A stretch of 64,000 nucleotides of DNA, taken from assembly GCF_932276165.1 (NCBI RefSeq), contig NC_064011.1, forward strand, positions 389,501-453,500, given 5' to 3'. The notes beneath the pieces are model-generated. The model made no database searches and was not told the DNA's origin. It saw nothing but the letters and a program-made list of their open reading frames with translations. The stretch is from Plutella xylostella. Lineage: Eukaryota; Arthropoda; Insecta; Lepidoptera; Plutellidae. The first letter of the stretch is position 1. Each line of letters starts with the position of its first letter. A program made the position numbers and the translations under genes. Positions 43,909 through 53,224 of this stretch are shown here, one piece after another.

Positions 43909-44172
43909 TACAGGGTGAGTCTTGCTTAGGTGCATATCTGGAAGTATGTTACAGAGCTCTTCATTCTGAACAATTTTTGTTATAATGACCTTGGGATATA
44001 ACGAAAAAAAGATGCTTCCTCATACAAAAAAATATTGATTACGTGACACTGTGTATGGGGAGAAGATATTTTTTTTTGGGAATATCCCAAGGTCATCATA
44101 ACAAAAGTTGTTCAAAATGAAAAGCTCTGTGACATACTTCCGGATGTGCACCTATGAAAGACTGACCCTGTA
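43909..44172. mobile_element. foldback MITE, TA-flanked, 264 bp
   Basis: Long inverted arms: TACAGGGTGAGTCTTGCTTA with GGAAGTATGTTACAGAGCTC at the left mirrors CTCTGTGACATACTTCC and GACTGACCCTGTA at the right; inner CCTTGGGATAT / ATATCCCAAGG also pairs. TA outside both ends (43907-43908, 44173-44174). Confidence 0.8.
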
Positions 44173-44179
44173 TATTTCA

Positions 44180-44217
44180 CACAGTAACATCCCTCTTTTG
44201 TGTCGGGGGTTAAAAAT
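44180..44217 (+). repeat. rep-A 3' fragment
   Basis: AACATCCCTCTTTTGTGTCG then GGGGTTAAAAAT, adjoining the MITE. Confidence 0.5.
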
Positions 44218-44440
44218 AATAAAAACCGTACAACGGCGTTCAAAAATATATATAAAAAAAACTATATGGTTAAATAAACAATATCCAGACCACTTAAAAG
44301 CCATCGATAAGCTTATTACAGAACGCAGAGTCGAATAAAAACGGACGGATGAAAGAGGATGAACCTGGATTACTATACTCGTATTGTATTCGATTCGACG
44401 GGAACCTTAGATGAACAATGTACGAACAAGATGGTGTGTA

Positions 44441-44623
44441 TACAGGGTGTTGCAAAAAGAGTATACTAAGCCGAAAGGGGGTGACTCAGGGGGCTATTCT
44501 GAACCACTTTTGTTCTATACGAGTTTTGGAAATTCACGAAAATAAAATCCTTTTTCATAGAACTTGATGACCTCCTGAATCACCTCCTTTCGGCTTAGTA
44601 TACCCTTTTTGCAACACCCTGTA
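44441..44623. mobile_element. MITE-H, complete, TA target duplication
   Basis: TACAGGGTGTTGCAAAAAGA, AAGCCGAAAGGGGGTGACTC at the left; CCTTTCGGCTTAGTATACCC and TTTGCAACACCCTGTA at the right. TA precedes (44439-44440) and follows (44624-44625). Long-armed foldback without coding capacity; Tc1/mariner-type mobilisation inferred from TA. Confidence 0.85.
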
Positions 44624-44639
44624 TAAAAATAAAAAAATA

Positions 44640-44835
44640 TTGTATTCTATTTACTGTCACACCGGTTTATGTTCAACCTAATGACAACTATTGTACCAAG
44701 TCACAAATCTTCTAACCTAACTCCTAACATTCAAAATAAGAGCTCAATGGTAGAAGCGGGTTGTTATTTGTCGAGACGATTCTTTTGCATCGATAATACT
44801 CCATCTAGTACGTATAGTTAATCTAAGACGGGATA
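44640..44835 (+). repeat. rep-R copy (uninterrupted)
   Basis: TTCAACCTAATGACAACTAT, CATTCAAAATAAGAGCTCAA, TGTTATTTGTCGAGACG and CCATCTAGTACG...GTTAATCTAAG; reference copy for the interrupted one at 39.8 kb. Confidence 0.5.
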
Positions 44836-44987
44836 TATCGATTTTTACCTCTCGAATACACACTCGATTACTCTAGCACTCTTGATTTTAACTCCAGTGA
44901 AAGCTAATTAATTTTGTCATGGAGTTTTGCAAGTGAATTATTTGAATAAACTACATCCATACATAAATATAATATATTATGCTCATG

Positions 44988-45446
44988 ACTGTTCTATTCT
45001 ATTATATTCTCTGTTGGGGTGTATACCCCAAGGCCTTAACTGCGTCCCTAAGGACCATTTCCCACCACGCTGGTCCACTGCGGGTTGGTGAGTTCACATA
45101 TCTAGACGTGCTAAATCTAGATATGCAGGTTTCCTCACAATGTTTTCTTTCACTTAAGGAGTAGTAGTAAAAAAGATAAAGATAAAAAATATTTATTCGG
45201 TGACCAGCACAACACACCAAAAATACACAAGGAAACAACAAATAAAACAAAAGGCCCGCGCCTCAGCTTACACCGCTTCAAGTGAGGTGGCATCCACCTG
45301 ACGCGGCACTGATTTTCAGTCGCGTAGTAGTATACATTTTACTTTGTAAAGTCATAGAACTCATTGGTACATGTCAGCGCCGGGATTCGAACCCGCATCT
45401 CTGGCGTGAGAAGCGGGCGCTTACCCTACTGAGCTACCACCGCTTT
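44988..45446 (-). mobile_element. SINE-D, near full length, split by a LINE-tail insertion
   Basis: TTCTATTCTATTATATTCTC tail, CCACGCTGGTCCACTGCGGG core, AGGTTTCCTCACAATGTTTT module, then after an interruption the tRNA head in reverse: CGCCGGGATTCGAACCCGCA (B box) and CTACTGAGCTACCACCGCTT (A box). The insert is listed separately. Confidence 0.8.
45170..45323 (-). mobile_element. LINE 3'-end fragment inside SINE-D, with target duplication
   Basis: 154 bp flanked by GTAGTAGTA at 45161-45169 and 45324-45332. On the minus strand it runs from ACTGAAAATCAGTGCCGCGT to GTCACCGAATAAATATTTTT and a TATCTTTATCTTTT tail. A severely 5'-truncated LINE of another family, or a related SINE. Confidence 0.7.
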
Positions 45447-45840
45447 GGGATTAAAAAGGTTAGAAAAAAGTAGGTACATGAGTAATAATAATATACATAA
45501 CAATAAAGTCCGGTGTGTAGGTCGTAATTAAAAAAAATCTGGTCGCATTCCACAAAATAAATATAAAAACAAGACAGGTTTACACGCCACAGTGGCATCC
45601 GAATATCGTTTTTATACCGCAGTGAATAAAAGCTTTATTTTATTGGCTGTACGCAAATATTTTGTTTTTATTTTGCAACTTCGTGAATGTATGAATGAAA
45701 TGTGTATTTTTTCCTGTAAGATTTATTCCTGTTGGTCCTTTAAACTTTCAGAGGACAGTATTGTAACAGTACGAATTAAAAATGATATTTGACGTAGGTA
45801 TGTAATAATTTACACGATATTTTTGCAATATGCATCCTAA
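45447..45840. other. intergenic, nothing recognised
   Basis: AT-rich, no supportable gene. Confidence 0.4.
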
Positions 45841-46043
45841 TCCTAACTAATATTATAAATGCGAAAGTAACTGTGTCTGTCTGTCTGTCTGTTACTCTTT
45901 CGCGCCAAAACTACTGAGCGGATTTGGATAAAATTTGGTATACATACGGTCTAGACCCTGGGAAAGAACATGAGCTACTTTTTATCCCGGAATTCCCACG
46001 GGAACACTTTTTAAGGCGAAGCGAAGCGCGCGGGAACAGCTAG
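45841..46043 (+). mobile_element. Helitron-B copy, best preserved
   Basis: TCCTAACTAATATTATAAAT at the 5' end, GTCTGTCTGTCTGTCTGT run, CAAAACTACTGAGCGGATTT, GGTCTAGACCCTGGGAAAGA, TTTATCCCGGAATTCCCACG, AAGGCGAAGCGAAGCGCGCG and CTAG (46040-46043) followed by T. It gives the clearest view of both termini. Confidence 0.85.
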
Positions 46044-46309
46044 TTATAAATATATTGAAAGTAATCTAGGTCATCTTGAGATAAAATAAAAGGCTAGAAT
46101 AAAAATAATTATCCCAGTGGGTAGCTACGGCTCATTTGAGATTAGAGTACAATTAATTGTAATTTGGAAACCTTCCAAAGGCTTGTTAAGGTTATATTTT
46201 GTCTCATAATTATTGTGGAAAGGCTAGTACACAATAAAAATTACTAATGTTATGACTAATGCTCTTGACACCTCTCTATTTCTTAATCATCCACTATAAT
46301 AGAGATGAT

Positions 46310-46481
46310 AATATGCAGACGGCTGAGCCAATTTTCATAAACCTTGGCTAAAACCACCCTCCCGCTAACATTATGGCATTAAACACTAAACATAAATTGG
46401 ACGTTTTACAGCTTTGTATACAGACAAATACAGAGACACGATAGATTTATTACACCCCTATTTTTGCGGTGTGGGTTAAAA
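46310..46481 (+). repeat. rep-A copy, degenerate
   Basis: GACGGCTGAGCCAATTTTCA, TAAACCTTGGCTAAAACCAC and ACACCCCTATTTTTGCGGTG with GGGTTAAAAGG. Confidence 0.55.
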
Positions 46482-47269
46482 GGAAACACAGTGGTCTAAA
46501 TGGGATGAAAACCGGTACCTGTACTTTAAATTCAAATAAGAATTAACAGTGACAGCGGCAACACAACTCTTGTCTCTCTTGTCTGATATACTCAGGCTGA
46601 GGTTATTGTTTTTTATTCTTTGTTTTGTTGGAATTTGTGGGGCACGTGGGAAAAATCGTAGGTATGTTGTATCGTTGGTACATATACGTATATAGTATAC
46701 AATGGCCCAGAAAGAGTGGGCTCATAATATAAAAAATAATAGTAGTACCCCTTGTTCTTTTACATATACAATAATATACATACGTCGAGAATAAGTTACT
46801 GAAATTATACCTTAACATTTTATTTATTTCATAATAATATGTTGATTTGGCAAATTATTCGCTTTTATCATATGACATATTTTATACAAGGTGTCCAAAG
46901 ACAATATCCATCTACTTTAACTTGGGAAATCCTGTAAGCTATTAATTCATTCTAGCTTTATCATTCCTTCAATTATTTCCTTTCTTTCTGAACTTCTATG
47001 TTGGAGACATACATAACTACCTACTACAAAATATTCTAGGGTCCTTTTACATAACAGCTTTAACATATTTCAGTATCATAGAACTCAGTTGAGCTAAGCA
47101 CACTAACGCAAAACTTTTATATTTCAGGTAAACAAAATGAGTTCCGGCTAAAATAGTTGATGTGACGTTTTCCGGAATTTTCAGTAAGTACGGTGTAAAT
47201 AAACGCCCTTTGAAAGTTTTTCAGGAATTTGTTTGAGTAAGGATAACATGTCATGCACATATAGATAAT
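46482..47269. other. intergenic, nothing recognised
   Basis: AT-rich, no supportable gene; an ACAAGGTGTCC near 46886 is a lone MITE-like terminus. Confidence 0.4.
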
Positions 47270-47684
47270 ATACTGAAGAGCAATGAAAAAGTTCCTGTGA
47301 GAAAATCACAAAATTACTCTTAAACGAAAAAGCCTAGCTTATAGACTGCAATAATAATAAAATGTGGGGACATCTCACACACGGCCATCCGACCCCAAGC
47401 TAGGTAGAACCTGTGTTATGGGTGTCGGACAGCTGATATATCTACACAAATACATAGATAGATAGATACTAAATATAAATATCAACACCCAAGACCCGAG
47501 AACAAATATCTGTGTTTAAACAAATATCTGCCCCAGCCGGGAATCGAACCCGGAACCTTCGGCTCAGTAGTCAGGGTCACTAACCACTACGCCATTCGGT
47601 CGCTAATATAACAGCGCATGCAAAGATGAGCCCTTTGAGTCGGCATTTTATAAGTGGAACTTTTTCATTGCTCCCGAGTGTATT
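47270..47684. mobile_element. MITE-K split by SINE-C
   Basis: Left AGAGCAATGAAAAAGTTCCT (47278 onward) with AAAAAGCCTAGC and ACTGCAATA; right AACAGCGCATGC and AAGTGGAACTTTTTCATTGC with TCCCGAGTGT. In uninterrupted relatives these flanks are adjacent (CTGCAATATCAAAGTACATT then TAACAGCGCA at 29.4 kb). Confidence 0.7.
47362..47603 (-). mobile_element. SINE-C (alternative tail), near full length
   Basis: TGTGGGGACATCTCACACAC, GGCCATCCGACCCCAAGCTA, GTGTCGGACAGCTGATATAT, CATAGATAGATAGA, CAAGACCCGAGAACAAATAT, CAGCCGGGAATCGAACCCGG (reversed B box) and CACTAACCACTACGCCATTC (reversed A box). Confidence 0.85.
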
Positions 47685-47689
47685 ATTAT

Positions 47690-47836
47690 GTGAACCCACC
47701 AACCCGCAGTGGACCAGCGTGTTTCGAAATGGTCCAAGCTTAGGAAGGCAGTTTAGACCTTGGGGATATGCACAAAGGTTCCACTCGAGAGAGCCAGGTG
47801 CAGGTACTTACACCCCCTCAGAGAATAGAATAGAAC
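47690..47836 (+). mobile_element. SINE-D, 5'-truncated
   Basis: ACCCACCAACCCGCAGTGGA, GGTCCAAGCTTAGGAAGGCA, GAGAGCCAGGTGCAGGTACT and an AGAATAGAATAGAA tail, starting within ten bases of the MITE-K right end. Confidence 0.8.
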
Positions 47837-48404
47837 TTATTATATACATATTAGCACGAAAAAAGGGATGGATCGTGTATCTGTTTTTAGCCACGTAGCT
47901 ATAGCCTAAAGTGACAATGCTGCCTAAGTGCCTATATACATTTACACACCAAAGTCATTAGCCAACATGCGTCCACTGCTAAACATATTATTCTCCTAAG
48001 AAGGACCAAAATAATCTATCTTCTAATTTCCACATCCATAGACTACGGGTCACCAGGCTAAGGTTCTTTGCCTGTAAGTGGTTTCTACTCGCAAAAACCC
48101 GAAAAAATTTACCTCATGATTTACGTATCCAACTAAACAAATTTCCTCAAGAAACATTAACGGCAGGACGTTATGACTTTTAATTTACACCCTGTATCTC
48201 AGGCCAAGAGTACTAAGTATAATCTAGAAGTGTACATAGAATACCTACGTCTGTTGTCAAAAGTGCCGCCCGGGCTACAATCTTACACACTTCAGGACGT
48301 CGAAAGTTTTCGCCCACAATCCTACTGCAACGACACTTCGACAAGTAAAACTTTTTACTAGAGATTCAGCGATCCATCTATTCAGCTTTCGGCTATTTTG
48401 TGAT
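47837..48404. other. intergenic, nothing recognised
   Basis: No supportable gene. Confidence 0.4.
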
Positions 48405-48510
48405 CAAGATTTATTCACACCAACAAAAAAAAAAACACGAACATACACAGGCAAATAAAAGGCACAATCGGCGGCTGTATTACTAAAAGTAATATCTTCC
48501 AGGCAATCAC
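48405..48510 (-). mobile_element. tail-O: LINE 3' end with compensated hairpin
   Basis: Minus-strand sense: GATTGCCTGGAAGATATTAC, then stem ATTACT-TTT-AGTAAT (plus 48478-48494; seven pairs including the next base), ACAGCCGCC, GTTCGTGTTTTTTTTTTTGT. Stem fully paired with a sequence unlike other copies. Confidence 0.7.
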
Positions 48511-48986
48511 ATAGATAGTATTCCAGGAGGTCAGAAACTTAGTTGGTTCGTGAAATTTTATTATAGGTACTCTATTTTTAATTACTTAGGCCCCGAAATC
48601 ATGTAAGAATTGTCTAAAAAGGGCATGAAAACAAGCACTTCATGACAATTAACTTGTATTCACGGTGAAGGCCAATCTTTTTCCTTAAATCTCAACCACA
48701 AAAATGGCCGAAATTAAAGCCGCAGACACATCTACGCCACAATACTTTACTGAATTTATAATACGGGCGAACAGGGAAGTTTTTAGCATCATAAAACTTG
48801 AGAGATTTATCGACACAACTACATACATTCGCAACGTCTGACGATACAACATTCCCGGGAAGTAAGTATTACAAACATACTTTTAACTGACTTCAGAAGT
48901 GTTATTCGTTTTGAAAATGTATGACTTTGTTGTTCGGTATTAGTAAGTATATTATTTTTTGTTGTGCTTATGTTATGTTTTGTTTC
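48511..48986. other. intergenic, nothing recognised
   Basis: AT-rich, no supportable gene. Confidence 0.4.
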
Positions 48987-48997
48987 ATGACGTAGGT

Positions 48998-49386
48998 CAT
49001 CATCATCACGACCCATTACGTCCCCACTGCTGGGGCACGGGTCTCCTTCCAATGAAGGAAGGGTTTAGGCCTAGTCCACCACGCTGGCCAAGTGCGGGTT
49101 GGTGGACCCCAACACAAGCAAGCTTGTGCTGAGAGAGTTGTCGGGTAAGTGGGCAACCCGACTGTCAGATGTTTTCAAGCCGCCCGAAGGCCTCTGACTA
49201 GGCTTAACGACTGCTGCCGAAGCAGCAACCGGGACCCACGGCTTAACGTGCCGTCCGAAGCACGGAAGCGTCCAGAAAAGCACCACTTGAAATTGGTCAC
49301 CCATCCAATGGCTGACCGTGTCAGTTGTTGCTTAACCGCAGCGATCAGTTACGATCACTGAGGCCCGCTCGACTACGGACGCTTCA
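48998..49386 (-). mobile_element. 5S rRNA-derived SINE (5S-SINE-F), full length with 11-bp target duplication
   Basis: 389 bp between direct repeats ATGACGTAGGT at 48987-48997 and 49387-49397. Minus strand: the head has GTTAAGCAAC (plus 49327-49336) followed 20 bases later by GGATGGGTGACC (plus 49295-49306). These two blocks and their spacing match the internal Pol III control region of eukaryotic 5S rRNA. A body follows (GGCACGTTAAGCCGTGGGTC, AGAGGCCTTCGGGCGGC), then a core CACCAACCCGCACTTGGCCA, and a 3' end GCCCCAGCAGTGGGGACG with TGATGATGATGAC, like the 3' end of RTE-G. Three partial copies lie elsewhere in the window. Confidence 0.85.
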
Positions 49387-49550
49387 ATGACGTAGGTACT
49401 TACATTCATTGTGTTTTACACTGGATGTAATTTTTATAACTATACTGCTATACTTAAAAGTTTGTAATGTAGATTTATTCACCTATATTTGTAATGATCA
49501 AGGAAACATGAACTTAGTAATTAGCCTCATTATCACGGAATTCCCATGGG

Positions 49551-49636
49551 AAAAGTTGTAGAGCAAAAGCTGTTCAGAATGACCATTCAAGTCACCACCT
49601 TTTGGCTTTTTATACCACTTTAGCAACACGCTGTAT
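49551..49636. repeat. MITE-H right-half fragment
   Basis: AAAAGTTGTAGAGCAAAAGC, GTTCAGAATGACCATTCAAG and TAGCAACACGCTGTATA. It abuts a short Helitron-B piece (CGGAATTCCCATGGGAAAAG) at 49537-49556. Confidence 0.55.
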
Positions 49637-50867
49637 AACCCGACAATACTAGGTGTGCAAAAACATTACAATCCCAGTGACAGTGGAAAATTACCCACTC
49701 GCAATCCTGAGACGCTTTCACAGAAAACAAAAACGTACTATTCCCCCGGGCGCCATTTTCTTTTCTCTCACACAATAAAGATAAGTAAGCTTACAATAAA
49801 AAGATCGTTTAAAAACCATCACGGTTACAAATCCTTTTTTTCTCCCGTAAATACTAAAGAAAAAATGTTATAATTCACGTTCAGAAATCGCAACATAAGC
49901 GTTCGATTCACAAAATGGCCGACGCGAGCGGCGAACCGACAAAACTATGCCTATCTCTTTTTAACACGCAGCATCATACATCGCCGCCCCGTCAGCCAAA
50001 TGACACCCGCTCCAAGTGCGATTTGACTAAAAGCAACCATTTATAATGGTGGAGTCCGTGTAATATTCAGAGTGTGTTAGCAGAATTGATGAAATAAAAT
50101 GGCGTTCGATGACCCATCACGATATTTATTCTCGTTTCGCCGGCAAATGTTGCGGATCGGTGAAAAAGTGGATTTTACGCGCTTACGACGCGGGAAATCA
50201 TTTTTTTACGGCCATCGCCGAAAGGGTTAATATAAATAAGTGATATTTGTGGTGACAGACGCTTTTAAGGGTTATTGAAAATAAGTTTTGCCTTTTCTGA
50301 TAATAAGTAACAATTTTTTCAAAATTTGTTTTATTAGCTACTTGTTTTAAGCACACACCTAGTTGTTACATAATATGAATATCAGATTGGGCCAAATCAT
50401 AAAATTTTAACACAAACACTACACGTAATGTTCATTTACTATTTAAAACGATTTAACAAGTTCCCCTTTATTGTACGTATAAGTTAAATCGCTTTTGGCC
50501 AGTCAAAAATAATCAACTTTTAAATTTTTTGTCTGCTTTTAAATGAAATGCAAATTTTAATGTGAAATGTATGTTCGGCGTCGTTTAACTTCGTTTTATT
50601 TTTGAAAATAGTTTACACGAATATTTAAACAAACTATGTGAAGTGGAAGCAGGCCACTGGTAGAAAAAATATACAAGAAAGTCACTAAAAATATAATATC
50701 GATACCAACAAAAAGTATCCCAATTCCAATGAATAATACTTACGGGGTTTGACAGACGTTAGGTAGGTATTTATTTAATGCAACGATTTCATAATAGCTA
50801 CTTGACTGAAATATCCCTACCCCACCCTGACTAACGTCTGATGACTATATAATTATTTTCATGGTTT
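49637..50867. other. intergenic with a CpG-dense segment (49905-50230)
   Basis: Mostly AT-rich, but 49905-50230 is CpG-dense (AAAATGGCCGACGCGAGCGG, TCGTTTCGCCGGCAAATGTT, GCGCTTACGACGCGGGAAAT) and matches none of the repeats here. It could be a promoter/first-exon region of a host gene; a 43-codon open stretch from 49915 is too short to call. Confidence 0.35.
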
Positions 50868-50956
50868 ACCAAAAGTTATAAAACTTAAGTTCTTCAGAAT
50901 GATCCCCTGAGTCCTTTTGGCCTACTATGGATGAATAACTTTTTAACACCCTGTAT
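50868..50956. repeat. MITE-H right-half fragment
   Basis: CAAAAGTTATAAAACTTAAG, TTCAGAATGATCCCCTGAGT and TTTTTAACACCCTGTATTAA. Confidence 0.5.
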
Positions 50957-51011
50957 TAATTAGTGTCAGAAGTAAACCAGTCTTATGTTTTCGTTTAATG
51001 TTACTTTAAAG

Positions 51012-51375
51012 TCGCTCAGCGTGCTATGGAGAGAGCTATGCTTGGGGTTTATCTGAAGGATCGTCATTCGGATCAGAAATGAGGTTATCCGTCAGAGGAC
51101 TAAGGTTACCGACATAGCTGTCAAAATATGCAAGCTGAAGTGGCAGTGGGCTGGTCATATCTGCCGAAGAACCGATAACCGTTGGGGTAGATGAGTTCTC
51201 GAGTGGAGACCACGAACAGGCAAACGCAGCGTGGGACGCCCTCCTGCCCGCTGGACTGACGACCTTAGGCGGGTGGCGGGCAGTGGTTGGATGAGGAAGG
51301 CCGAGGACCGAGTGTTGTGGCGCTCCTTGGGAGAGGCCTATGTCCAGCAGTGGATGATTATTGGCTGATGATAAT
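51012..51375 (+). pseudogene. RTE-G LINE 3' end, ORF2 remnant
   Basis: Nucleotide-level relative of 29785-30170: CAGCGTGCTATGGAGAGAGC, AGCTGAAGTGGCAGTGGGCT, GAGTGGAGACCACGAACAGG, CGCCCTCCTGCCCGCTGGAC, GAGAGGCCTATGTCCAGCAG and a GATGATAATG tail. The frame is broken early (stop just after AGAAATGA near 51080). Confidence 0.75.
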
Positions 51376-51903
51376 GTTACTTTAATGACTAGGTACATAA
51401 TAATAAACCTGAAATTATTTGACTCACTTCTAAGTAAACACAAGCCAACCCAAATCACCTGAAAACGTGCGAAAGACATTAATTAATTACGCACCATTCG
51501 GAAACCAACTTTATAATAGTCTTTATTACATAGCTAGTAAGTAATAGTTCCCGTGTAATTTGAGGCTTTCAGCAAAATTAATTTTGGAACGTATCTTCAA
51601 GACTTTGATATCTTGAACGCAGCGGTAAGAGAGAGACAGGTGCTGGGAATTGGGAAGTTGGAAAGAGACATAGATACTTCACTAAGCTACTCGTAAATAG
51701 CTTGTTTATGGTAGGTGTGTCAGAATAATGTCTTTTAATATACCGGGGCGGTTTTGGTTGTAATTTTGAGCACGTTTTCGGTAATAATTTTGAATGTTCT
51801 AGTAAAAAATATCGTTTTAAGCAGTTGTAATATAATGTAATCTTTGTTTATTGTCTAACTTTCTCTTCAATAAAGGAAGCTATATTTTCAAGACGACTTA
51901 ATA
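51376..51903. other. intergenic, nothing recognised
   Basis: No supportable gene. Confidence 0.4.
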
Positions 51904-52209
51904 TACAGGGTGTTGCAAAAAGGGTATACTAAGCCGAAACCTACATGTGCACCATGGTGTATATCTAAGCCCGAAAATTAAATCAGAATTTCAAAATGAG
52001 CGAAAAAAAAGTCGTTCTCCATAGTAAAAAGTCATGTGACCAACATAGTTTCTATATTTATAAATGAAATTATTTTTTGCGAATTTTGAAATTCTGATTT
52101 CATTTTCGGGCTTTTTTTTATGGTTTATTGTTGATTTATTTTATAATAATATATACCATGCTGCACATGTAGGTTTCGGCTTAGTATACCCTTTTTGCAA
52201 CACCATGTA
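51904..52209. mobile_element. MITE-H subtype with a different core
   Basis: Ends TACAGGGTGTTGCAAAAAGG and CTTTTTGCAACACCATGTA with ACTAAGCCGAAACCTACATG / CATGTAGGTTTCGGCTTAGT inner arms. The core (CCCGAAAATTAAATCAGAAT / ATTCTGATTTCATTTTCGGG) is itself inverted and unlike the 44.4 kb copy. Confidence 0.8.
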
Positions 52210-52514
52210 GACGAGGTATACATGTAGATTGTTGCTAAATTGCTATGGTAAGTCTGCAAGAGTCAACTCAATTTCTAAATTCACTAGGTATAGGTACCCT
52301 ATACTTAAAAGTCACATAGTAAAAGTTATGTTTAAGTTATGTAAGTTTAATAAATGATATTCTTCTATTACAGTAAATATATACGTCCAAAACGTTGAAT
52401 ATATTTTCATAAAACAATCGCGGCAGCTCGAAACCTGCTTATATCGCATACTACCCAACACTATACTATCCAGATAAACCTTTCAAAATCTCAGCACCTC
52501 AATACATCCTCACA

Positions 52515-52590
52515 TTAACATGCCCGGCCGGGATCGAACCTGCTTACAAATTGTGTTAACCCGCAGCCCACAAACTAGACGCCACATTTA
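52515..52590 (-). repeat. tRNA-like SINE head, degenerate
   Basis: Minus strand: AGGTTCGATCCCGGCCGGGC contains a B box and GTGGCGTCTAGTTTGTGGGC a weak A box. Family unassigned. Confidence 0.45.
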
Positions 52591-52755
52591 TTCTGACCAG
52601 GGAGGTAACAAAGTGTAGTAGGTAAGGTAGCTTTCTAACTGTAGCTTTTAAAAACATATAGATTTTATACAAATCATTCTACTTATGAATATTATAAACG
52701 GGAATGTGTTTTACGGACAAATAGCTGGACGTTTTTTATGAAATTTGCCATATTA

Positions 52756-52865
52756 TACAGAGTGTTGCAAAAAGGGTATACTAACCCGAAAGGGGGTGAC
52801 TCAAGGGGTCATTCTAAACAAAAAAAACTACGAGTTTTGGTATACCCTTTTTGCAACACCCTGTA
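52756..52865. mobile_element. MITE-H, short complete copy with TA duplication
   Basis: TACAGAGTGTTGCAAAAAGG to TTGCAACACCCTGTA, with TA at 52754-52755 and 52866-52867. Internally deleted, 110 bp. Confidence 0.8.
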
Positions 52866-52867
52866 TA

Positions 52868-52965
52868 GTAAGGCTACTTTTTAACCCGGTATTTCCACGA
52901 GAAAACATTACTTTACACAGTTACTTTCGCCTTTATAATATTAGTTAGGATAACTATCCTAACTA
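52868..52965 (-). repeat. Helitron-B 5'-end fragment
   Basis: ACTTTTTAACCCGGTATTTC, ACACAGTTACTTTCGCCTTT, ATAATATTAGTTAGGATA with a local TATCCTAACTAGGATA inversion. Confidence 0.55.
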
Positions 52966-53224
52966 GGATAAAAATTTATTTTTTGTTAGGTTGTGTCGTA
53001 AAATTAACACTATCGGCCTGTATACTGTTTTTGTTTCACTCGATCAAAGGTCCAAAGGTGCCCGTGTATTGGAATCCTGTTTATGGATTAAACTGCGGGG
53101 TTTATACGGAAATGTAACAAAAAAGGAGGATAATATAGGAAAAAGGCTAATATATTCGTTTGATGATAACATGTTTATGTTTACGTCGAGTCTGATATAA
53201 AAGGATAAATTATTGTACAAATAA

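Noticed and set aside
47626..47898. Repeated peptide-like frame in SINE-D copies (NPQWTSV...GPSLGR)
   Set aside because: The same reading appears at 27.1, 47.7 and 61.4 kb because the SINE nucleotide sequence is repeated; starts differ and no coding signal beyond that exists.
49915..50046. 43-codon frame starting MADASGEP in the CpG-rich segment
   Set aside because: Too short, no splice or homology support; kept only as part of the CpG-island observation.
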